This document shows positions 56,350 through 64,000 of a DNA stretch of 64,000 nt, piece by piece. The DNA is taken from assembly GCA_016800925.1 (NCBI GenBank), contig JABCPU010000273.1:26730-90729 (forward strand), in the 5' to 3' direction. Each line of letters opens with the position of its first letter. Position 1 is the first letter of the stretch. The notes below the pieces were generated by a model. That model was not told the origin of the DNA. It saw only the letters and a list, made by a program, of their open reading frames with translations, and did no database searches. A program made the position numbers and the translations under genes. Origin of the DNA: Suillus spraguei. Its lineage: Eukaryota; Basidiomycota; Agaricomycetes; Boletales; Suillaceae.

Positions 56350-57663
56350 ATGTCTTTCCCCACTGCATACATTACCCCCGTCACCATTGCCAACAATGAC
56401 TCCGACTCCGACACAGAAACTACGGAACCCTTACCACTGAAATCGACAACACTTCCTATATTGAAGCTGCCCTTCTATGCGAAGGATACGCCCTCGAAAT
56501 TGAAAGAATCCTCACTGAAAGAGGAGCCTTCCCTGCCTTACTCCTCGTCAACATTATTCGCACAGCAGCCCTTATCAAAGCCACTGCCAATGATACCAAG
56601 AAATCACGTACCGCCATTGCCTCCTTCATCTTCAAAAACGCATTCGTTCTTACGCTATGTTGCTGCTTCCCAATTCTTTAAGAGCGATGTTGAAGAAGCT
56701 ATTCACATCGTGGCCGAACGCCGAGCAGGGGTTGCTTGACCTCCCTCTCGCAGGAAGATACGCCACTTCCTATTCCAGCACCCTCTTCTTCGCGCATGTA
56801 TTCTAGTGTTGATGCCCTTGCTGGCTTATGCACTGCTGTCCAGGAGATCGGACAGCTCACAAATGCGGTTGTTGAAACCATCCAACAATCAGTCACTGAA
56901 ACTAGAGCGGCCAGAAACTTAGTCAAAGAGCTATCACTGATCTGCAACAAACACAAGCCGAACTCGCCTTCTCACGAACCCCATCTCCTATCGAACAATC
57001 AACCTCATCGCCCCATGATATAGTCTCTCATGATCATCCTGCTTGGCTATATGAGCCTTGTACAGAGGAACAGTGTGAAGCTGTAAAAAGGTTAGGCATT
57101 CCTGTTGCTGAATTAATAGCACTCGGCCCTCGACTTCGCGATCTTCACATTCACCCTCCCATGTCTATCCTGTCATCATTTGGTCCAATGGATCCTGTCT
57201 CGCCAGTCTTAGTAAAAGACTTAGGCACACCTCTCCCTCTTCCTCTGATAACTCTTGCGGTTGCTGAATGAGGACTACTCCTGACCTCCCCGCATCCGCA
57301 TACATGCTGACCAGCAAACAGCAGGCACAGCTTCGACGTGACAATGCCTTCGCCTTAAAATGCATGACACGACAGAAAGGGAGAAGCGTGCTAGATCCGC
57401 CAGTCCTAAACACGTCATCTCACCATCACCCATTACGCACGTCCACTTCTAATGCTGATGAAAACATGAAATGTCGATTCTGTAACATCGTCGGACATCG
57501 GCAAAAGAATTGTCTCGACTATCAATGCCAAATCTGTCTGCGACACGCTCCTACCCATCTGTCTATTTACTGCCCTCAGCGTCGTGGGGAACCTCCATTT
57601 ACACTTACCTGGAAAGACGATGGATTTTATGATGCACTGCATAGTGGAACAGTATCTTATTAA
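56350..57663 (+). pseudogene. Extra (third) ORF of the Gypsy element, with zinc knuckles
   Basis: About 440 codons after integrase and before the 3' LTR, in three frames. It starts MSFPTAYITPVTIANND; then YIEAALLCEGYALEIERILT, ERGAFPALLLVNIIRTAALI (shifted frame), a coiled region DALAGLCTAVQEIGQLTNAV, EQCEAVKRLGIPVAELIALG and the C-terminal MKCRFCNIVGHRQKNC with a following CQICLRHAPTHLSIYCP. The first Cys cluster is C-x2-C-x4-H-x4-C and the second is knuckle-like. It is not part of standard gag-pol. It sits where envelope or accessory genes occur in other LTR elements, but I see no signal peptide or membrane anchor. A nucleic-acid-binding accessory role is possible (inference). Confidence 0.7.
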
Positions 57664-57838
57664 CCGTCGATGATGAAAAGAAGGTCAACGGCAAGGACTG
57701 TAGCAGAGAGGAAGCGGCTTATATGTTAGGAGGAAGTGCCGCTGATGAAGACGTCGCTAACTATGACGACTATGATCCTGTTTATGACGACAACAGAATG
57801 TTTGAAAGTCGGTGACTTTCAATGTAATAAGGGGGTAA

Positions 57839-58312
57839 TGTTACAGTTGTACTGCCCCTATTCATTTTCCCTTTATCTCTTACTTGTATATCATGTCACA
57901 TGACTTTGCCTCATATGCTCAACGCATCTGTACAACACATGCCTTCCTTATTAGGATATGCAGTTACATTCTTACGGTTACTTGGTCTGTGCGCACATAT
58001 CTACCTATATAAGCACAGTGTACTTGTAGTAGATTCTTTACTTTAATCTTACTGGGTTTTACCTGGAATCCCCTTCGCTTAGGTCTCCAACCTAAGTTGT
58101 CTTGAATCGTCTCTAAGTCTAAGCACTCCTTAGCCTTAGTCTCTATTCTCGCAGAACCTCTTTAGACTTGTCTTTGAGGCCGAACCCTTGATCGTACTTC
58201 GGAACGCGTTCCTTGTACTTTCACCTTATCCTCTTCTGGACATTGTAAGAACTTCCCAGCAAACCGGCTGTGTCTTTTCACTGTGCTGGTGATGCCACCC
58301 CAGTTCGTAATA
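57839..58312 (+). repeat. 3' LTR of the Gypsy element (LTR-A)
   Basis: 474 bp, TGTTACAGTTG...CAGTTCGTAATA; the terminal CA has become TA. It shares the subfamily-specific TGTACTTGTAGTAGATTC with the 5' LTR, which the solo LTR-A copies lack. It differs from the 5' LTR at many other positions. Confidence 0.92.
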
Positions 58313-59163
58313 CGGATGATTGGATGATTGGACGAGCGTAGCTCTATGGATCTTAGGAAGGTGATGACTACTAGAGAGGAGTAGGTCCAATATGGTGTAG
58401 AGATAGTATAGACTACTCCAGACAAAGTCTGGAATAGAAACAGACGGATAAGACTACCAAAGGTAGAGTCAGAGGTGAAAGAGATGAAAGACAGGAAACG
58501 GATAAGCCCAAAAAAGATATAGGACATAGGATCAAAGCTCCAACCTAGAAAATGATCCCATAGGTATGAGTCAGAAGCTTACAAGGGCCAGAGCCCAAGT
58601 GCAAGAACAGAAATGGATTTATATAGACATGGTAACCAAAATACAGAGTAGACAAAAGGATATACAGAAGTAGGAAAGCAATGATCAGACTGAGGTCTGC
58701 TGGAGTTCTACTACAAGTTTATTACTGTAAATAGCATGCCGGAAGGTAAGTACAGATAGTCCGAGGCTATGTCTGAAGCATATGGAAACACATAGTAAGT
58801 ACAGTGGAACATAAGGCTATGAACTCGGAGATGAAACTTGTACAAAATACTTATAAGACAGAGGCAGGATCACTGAGAGCCAGAAGCACAGAGATACCCA
58901 AAAGCCAGAAACACTGGTATAGTATAAAGGGTAATGTACAGGTCACAGGAATAGTTTGGATATGAACTGGATCAGATATGGACACATATCGATATGGACA
59001 TGGATCGGATTGGACAAGAGGACCGGATCGGAAGCATGGATTGATATGATGTCTATGGATCAGATGTCAGATGGGTTATGGGTTGGATTGGATGTATGGA
59101 TTGGGTGTCCGGATGCCTATGGATTGAATTGGATCTGGACTGAAATGCTGTACATATATGACA
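58313..59163 (-). mobile_element. Diverged LTR-B relative (LTR-D), minus orientation, partial
   Basis: Stretches align in order with the LTR-B at 40566-41314. Examples are AGAAACAGACGGATAAGACT with AGAAACTAACGGAGATAGACT, GTTCTACTACAAGTTTATTACTG with GTTCTACGGAGATCTACAAG, and the terminal ATATATGACA with GTATATGACA. The beginning (the equivalent of TGTTAAGACTG) is missing where the Gypsy 3' LTR abuts it. Confidence 0.6.
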
Positions 59164-60119
59164 TTGACCCTCATTATTATATTAGAAATGTGATGAACAA
59201 TGAGAAGGCAACTTCTGTCATACCTGCAAGTGCTTGAGAATAGATTATCCAGGGTGGAGAACAAGATGCCCCAGAATGGATGCATGTGAGCACAGTTCAC
59301 GTCTCTCTCACCATCATCCCTCATTGTCCTGCAGGACAAGAAAGCTGTTGAAGAATACAAGGCTGATTTCAAAGTTCAGCTAACACAGGCTGGCCTCATT
59401 CACAGTCAGCCCAAATCCTCCATACTCCAAGCCAGTTCAGCAGGTCCATCATCTGCGCCAGCTTCTTCATCATCTGTTTTCACTTCACAACACGACTGTT
59501 TCAAGGATACCCAAGTTCTCCAGCATCTTCTCAAGTCAATGATTTGGGAATACCACATTCATCAACCCATTGAGTGATTCCACAGGAATATCTGTGTTTG
59601 GTAGTTTTTTTGTGGCCGGATTGACCTATGGCAACTGATACAGCATCTTCAGGTTTAACATTAAACTCACCTCAGTCAGCTCCTGTCACTCTCTACACAA
59701 TGGATGGGAGCTTTCAGCATTCCAACCACAATTCTCCTTTCTGCCCTTCTGGCTCTCTTCCCTCACACCCATGGCCTGTAGCGTAAATGCACTTTAATGT
59801 CAACTTTGATGACACCACCAAAAGCCTGTATAGCCTTCCAATGACATCAATACCAGATGATGGCTTGCAGATGGAGCACCATTTTATTACTTCAAGAATG
59901 TTCACCAGTTGCAGTATGCATTTGCTAGCAATTCTGTAGCAAATATAACACATTCAGTAAGTTTTCTTTGAATAGAAAAATCAGACTTCATTGTTTAGCT
60001 TGTATTGCAACACCAAACAGGCCCTGTGGCAAACACTATTTCTGCATTAGCATCATTACACTTCAGTCTAATTTGCATTGTCCACAGTTTGGAGGTGCAA
60101 ACCCTACCCTAGAGCATTC

Positions 60120-61333
60120 TGTCATATACCATACATTTGATCTCGGATCCAATCGATCCTGCTTCCATCTGGTTCACACATCCTATCTGGACCCCATCCA
60201 AAACTTCCTACTTCTCACACTCTAACTCCATTGTAAACATCTGCATCTACCTCCTTTTGGTAATCCTCCTGTCTCCAGTGTTTTGGCTATGTATATTTCC
60301 ATCCTGCTTATTTATCTGTTATGTTACAGTCGTATGTCCCCTATTCATTTTCTCTTTATTGCCTTACTTGTATATCACGTGACTCTGACTCATATGCTCA
60401 ACGCATCTGTACTATAGTTGCCTTCCTTCTTTGGATACGCACTTACATTCTCACGTCTCTCTCCCCTGGTCTGTGCGACATATTGACTTATTTAAGCATG
60501 CTGTATTATGCTTGTATACTTTACTTTAATCTTGCTGGGTTTTACCTGGAATATCCTTCACTTAGGTCTCCAACTAAGTCGTCTTGAATCATCTCTAAGT
60601 CTAAGCACTCCTTAGCCTTAGTCTCTATTCTCGTAGAACCTCTCAGACTTGTCTTTGAGGCAGAACCCTGATCATACTCGGAACACGTTCCTTGTGCTTT
60701 CACCTTGTCCTCTTCTGGACACTGTAGAACTTCCCAGCAGACCGACTGTGTCTTTTCACTGTCGCTGGTGACGCCACCCAGTTCGTAACATGTTACCTAT
60801 ATTTCATTTCCAACTTGTGCTTACTGATCTGCGTGATTTTACTAATAGACTTCTGTTATACTTTGTACATAGCCTCAGTCCTGGACTCATTGATTATCCA
60901 TGCCAGTTACTTACAGTATATAAACTACTTGTAAATCTCTGTAGAACCTTAGTTTGAATATCATCTTAGATTCTCCTCATCCTGTTCCTCCAGACTTGAG
61001 TTCCTTCTGACTCTAGTCATCCTCCAAGACTTAGGATTCCTTCCTATAGTCTATATCTCTGACTCCACCTTTGGGTAGTCTACTTCCATTAGTTTCTAGT
61101 TAGGACTCTGCCCAACACTAGTCTTATACCTTGCTCCATTTCTACATTCCGGATAACCTTCAGATGTGACATATCTGTTACCTTGGATGTCTGATCCATC
61201 ACACGACTACCTTCAGACCTTCAGACATATATTGTCTATCTGAAATAAGGGGCAATACTCAGGAAAGGGGCACAGTGTACAAACTGAGCCAAAGCCCTTC
61301 AGATCCCTTACCCTTTCGAGTACAGTCTTAACA
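60120..61333 (+). mobile_element. Solo LTR-B containing a nested solo LTR-A, TSD CATTC
   Basis: TGTCATATACCATAC (60120) to GTACAGTCTTAACA (61333), flanked by CATTC at 60115-60119 and 61334-61338. The 469-bp LTR-A at 60322-60790 sits inside it. Without the insert and one TGTTA copy the LTR-B would be about 740 bp, matching the other copies (749 and 728 bp). Confidence 0.92.
60322..60790 (+). mobile_element. Solo LTR-A (469 bp) nested in LTR-B, TSD TGTTA
   Basis: TGTTACAGTCG...GTTCGTAACA. TGTTA is present at 60317-60321 and 60791-60795, a perfect 5-bp duplication. Confidence 0.93.
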
Positions 61334-61954
61334 CATTCACTGGCAATCTGATTCTGCAATAGTGCCCACCACAGATCTTTCACTAAGCAAATCCAATGTG
61401 AATGTGGCCATCCACATGTTGAGCTTCTTGCTCATGTCACATGGAGTGACAGATTGGCACCCAATGTTAGACATTGCAAGCAAATGGTTTCTGAGGATGG
61501 GAATAACAACAAGTGACAACCCCAAGTTGATGATTATAAACATTGATGAGGCATCACAACTGGCACTGAAGGCCACAAAGGTAAGTTTTTCAGATACTAT
61601 GGGCAGAATAAGCTCATCTGAAGCACACAGTGGTGTGATATCATGCCAAACCTAACCCTAAAAATGATGCAAAACATCTATCCTTATACAGTGATTGTTC
61701 CATGGAGCATCAGGTTACTGGGGTTTAATGCAGCAGGGCATTGGTGATGAGTCAGCCCTTGTGTGGATAGCTTAACTGTTGTCCAGATGAAGTACTTTTT
61801 TGGTATTGCAGAGATAGCAATGCTATCATACTGGAAGATGCAAGAACTTCATAAAGGTTCCTTGAGTATGAGAGAGCTCATCCAGCAAGGGGACATGATT
61901 GAGCGACACCTTCATACCAAAACAGAGACAGGTCCATTGGTAGAAGAGGACTGG

Positions 61955-62374
61955 TGTAACAAACATATTGGTGCTGGGCTTAAAACCCTATCTTTGGACA
62001 CTTGTCTCACGTCTATAGGAGTTACCACTTGTCCATGGCTGTCTTACCCTTTAGCATTACTGGTGGCATCTCATGCTTACCGCACACCGTACAACTACCG
62101 CACCTCATTCCACGTACCGATGTCCTCCCATGTCCTTGCCGCATCTGCATAGCTCCATTTGATGCATCATTTGTTTTATGTTTGTATCACTGATTCCATG
62201 GCAAGTCTTATTACATGTTGCCTCATGCTGCAGTGCCTTGCGCTATGTTTACATATGGCGGTTACTACACTCAAGTGCTACTGATCTCGCCTAGAGTATT
62301 CCGGATACATGATTTAGGATATAAGCACCGCGTACCCCGCATGATACGGTACCTGATTTTACACCATTGCATGC
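61955..62374 (+). mobile_element. LTR-C copy, 5' part (interrupted by LTR-C2)
   Basis: TGTAACAAACATATTGGTGC... follows the other LTR-C copies up to ACCATTGCA. The continuation (CGTACTATAGGTCAGG...) resumes at 63934 and runs off the window end at 64000. The gap is the LTR-C2 insertion. Confidence 0.85.
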
Positions 62375-63933
62375 TGTAGTGAAAAAAGTCATGCTGACCA
62401 TGAAAGTGCTGTTTTACACAAGTGTCTCATTACTGTCTACAGCAGCTACCAAGAAAACCCCTATAGTGAGCATTACCCCTTTTTGCTTCGCCAGGACCGT
62501 TTTCGCTCCGTGGATCCTTGCCCCTTACCGAATCTACTACCGATGTCCTCCTGTCCATTCCATTTCCCTAAGATCCATTGGTGCATAGCAATATTTGTTT
62601 CTGCCATTACTAAAGCTATGGCAAGACTTACCTTACCTTCCGTGACACCGCTTGCTTGCTGCGTGCCTCTTAGCTAAGCACATTCCGGTACTTTTACTTT
62701 TCCCTCTATGGTACACATGGTACTTAGGAATTGTCACCACTACTGTCTCTAACGGAATAAAGTCTTTCGCTGAAGTCACTGTCTCTTAAGAATTGTTTTA
62801 CTGCTGCACGCACCACCGCTCTTTACCGCTTTCCCACGCTTCACCACTTGCTACGCTTCACCGCTTGTTTTACTGCCAGTTTCCCACGCCTTACTGCAGT
62901 TTTACCGCACGCACTACCGCAGTTTTACCACTTCGCTACCGCTTTCTACTGCTTTCCCGCACTTACCGCTAGTATTACTGCTATTTTCCCACAAACCGAG
63001 GTCACCGCTAGCATCTCGCTACCTCTGACGGCAGTTGTCATATACCATACTTCTAATCTCAGATCCGACCATATCTGATCAGATCCAATCGATTCCATAT
63101 CTGTCCGGTCCACAGATCCTGTCCAGACCACCCATCCGAATGTGCTCACTTCTTGCACCTTAACTCCCTTGTGTATATCTGCATCTATCTCCTTTCGTCA
63201 TTCCTCCCGTTTCCGGTATTCCGGCTATGTATATTTCCCTCCTACGTCACTGATCCGCTGTGCATTAACTAATAGACTTCCATTACACTTCATACATAGC
63301 CCTCGGTCCCGGACCTGTTGATTATCCGTCTTAGATACTTACAGTATATAAACCACTTGTAAATCTCCATAGAACCTTAGTTTGAATATCATCTTAGATT
63401 CTGCTCATTCTGCTTCCTCCGGACTTAAGCCACTTTCCACTCCAAGTCATCTTCCGAGACTGGGATTGATTCCTATAGTCTATATCTCCGACTCTATCTC
63501 CGGATAGTCTATCTCTGCCAGTTTCTAGTTAGGAATTCGTTCCGAAGCTAGTCTTAATCTTCGTTCTATCCCTACGTTCCGGATAACCTTCGGACATATC
63601 ATATCCGATACCTTCGGATGTCCGGACCTGTCACGCAACTCCTTCCGGATCTTTGGACGTATAACTTCTCCCTGAAATAAGGGGCATTACTCGAGAAAGG
63701 GCACAGTGCACGAACTGAGGCAAAGCCCTTCAGGTCTCTCTACCTTTGAGTACAGTCTTAACAGCAGTCTTGCACCACAGGTGGGGCATTATTGAGCTAT
63801 ACTAACTTAGCATTCCCTTTAGGGTCGAACACTCTTGCTTTGCAAGTGAAGCAGACTAGATGAAGCGCAAGACTCGCATACTAGTTTAGGCCGTGGTTCA
63901 TCTACAGCCCAGGCTAGATTGTATCTTTACAAC
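62375..63933 (+). mobile_element. LTR-C2: diverged LTR-C relative inserted in LTR-C, itself hosting LTR-B
   Basis: It begins TGTAGTGAAAAAAG and ends ATTGTATCTTTACA as LTR-C does. Its middle is rich in TTACCGC/CTACCGC words (62810-63030). Its last 140 bp match the LTR-C 3' end (GTCGAACACTCTTG...). Possible 4-bp flanks are ATGC (62371-62374) and ACGT (63934-63937), which differ by two bases. It contains LTR-B at 63036-63763. Confidence 0.65.
63036..63763 (+). mobile_element. Solo LTR-B (728 bp) nested in LTR-C2, TSD GCAGT
   Basis: TGTCATATACCATACTTC...CAGTCTTAACA, flanked by GCAGT at 63031-63035 and 63764-63768. It is the closest relative of 40566-41314 in this window. Confidence 0.94.
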
Positions 63934-64000
63934 GTACTATAGGTCAGGACTATTGTCTAGCTCTGGATTCACCCAGTAGTAGACATAGTCCTTTAAAGTT
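63934..64000 (+). mobile_element. LTR-C copy, 3' continuation, cut by the window end
   Basis: CGTACTATAGGTCAGGACTA...AGACATAGTCCTTTAAAGTT matches 44951-45018 of the complete LTR-C copy. Confidence 0.85.

Larger units (their letters stand above)
50716..58312 (+). mobile_element. Ty3/Gypsy chromovirus-type LTR retrotransposon (7.6 kb), degraded
   Basis: LTR-A copies bound it (50716-51192 and 57839-58312). The internal order is gag, protease, reverse transcriptase, RNase H, integrase and chromodomain, then an additional ORF, a polypurine stretch (AATAAGGGGGTAA, about 57826-57838) and the 3' LTR. Multiple frameshifts make it inactive. The LTRs differ at many positions, so it is not recent. Expected 5-bp target duplications are absent (CCTAC on the left, CGGAT on the right), and the two flanks belong to different sequences. 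Confidence 0.93.
59164..61954 (+). pseudogene. Hypothetical multi-exon gene hosting two nested solo LTRs
   Basis: One exon reads QLLSYLQVLENRLSRVENKM up to a GTGAGC donor at about 59287. The next follows a CTGCAG acceptor at about 59335 with DKKAVEEYKADFKVQLTQAG, then a Ser/Ala-rich stretch and FKDTQVLQHLLKSMIWEYHI. Beyond the LTR-B/LTR-A nest (60120-61333) come IHWQSDSAIVPTTDLSLSKS, NVNVAIHMLSFLLMSHGVTD and KLMIINIDEASQLALKATK with a GTAAGT donor at about 61580. A later stretch reads FFGIAEIAMLSYWKMQELHK and SMRELIQQGDMIERHLHTKT, running to 61954 where LTR-C begins. No family recognised. Stops near 61770 suggest decay. Confidence 0.4.

Overview
The window looks like nuclear DNA of a basidiomycete fungus, most likely an Agaricomycete. 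Introns are about 48-60 nt with GT..AG ends. The recognisable host genes and transposable elements (TEs) are fungal in type: TMA46, polyporopepsin-like proteases, a DUF6534-like membrane protein, Plavaka/Tnp2 transposase, a Helitron, PIF/Harbinger, hAT and a chromodomain Gypsy element. No rRNA, CRISPR array or bacterial-style operon was seen. The names LTR-A to LTR-D are my own labels for repeat families that recur inside this window. All family assignments come from reading the sequence, without database searches.

Layout. 1-16.6 kb: mostly decayed TEs. These are an inverted duplicate of a membrane-protein gene at both ends, a mariner-like MITE (989-1672), the Myb/SANT-like and transposase halves of a PIF/Harbinger element (the latter split by a solo LTR), a deleted pogo-like element, a two-exon hypothetical gene, a 7-bp minisatellite, three tandem hairpins and a LINE 3' end. 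15.8-22.2 kb is the host gene island: a DUF6534-like gene, an intact eight-exon TMA46 gene (17867-19293) and a leucine-rich-repeat gene (19547-22202) with two apparent single-base deletions. 22.6-38.9 kb: a hAT deletion derivative, then two inverted copies of an aspartic protease gene. The copy at 24119-25602 is frameshifted; the copy at 37185-38648 is open across six predicted exons. Between them lie a Helitron helicase split by a complete hAT element with perfect 8-bp target duplications, a hypothetical gene, a 3.7-kb imperfect palindrome carrying a second hAT element, and small TA-flanked MITEs. 39.8-45.5 kb: a Plavaka/Tnp2 transposase interrupted by solo LTRs. 45.8-47.5 kb: a second long palindrome with a family of 28-nt hairpin repeats. 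47.7-50.7 kb: a minus-strand uncharacterised multi-exon gene interrupted by LTR-C. 50.7-58.3 kb: a chromodomain Ty3/Gypsy element with an extra third ORF. 58.3-64 kb: nested solo LTRs in another hypothetical gene.

The main result is a readable insertion stratigraphy. At least ten insertions can be cut out by their target-site duplications, and in several cases the older coding sequence then becomes continuous. The most unusual structures are two sets of hairpin repeats whose stems vary in a pairing-preserving way (11904-12126, and thirteen 28-nt units at 43729-47522), and the Gypsy element, whose flanks suggest it is a recombinant of two insertions.
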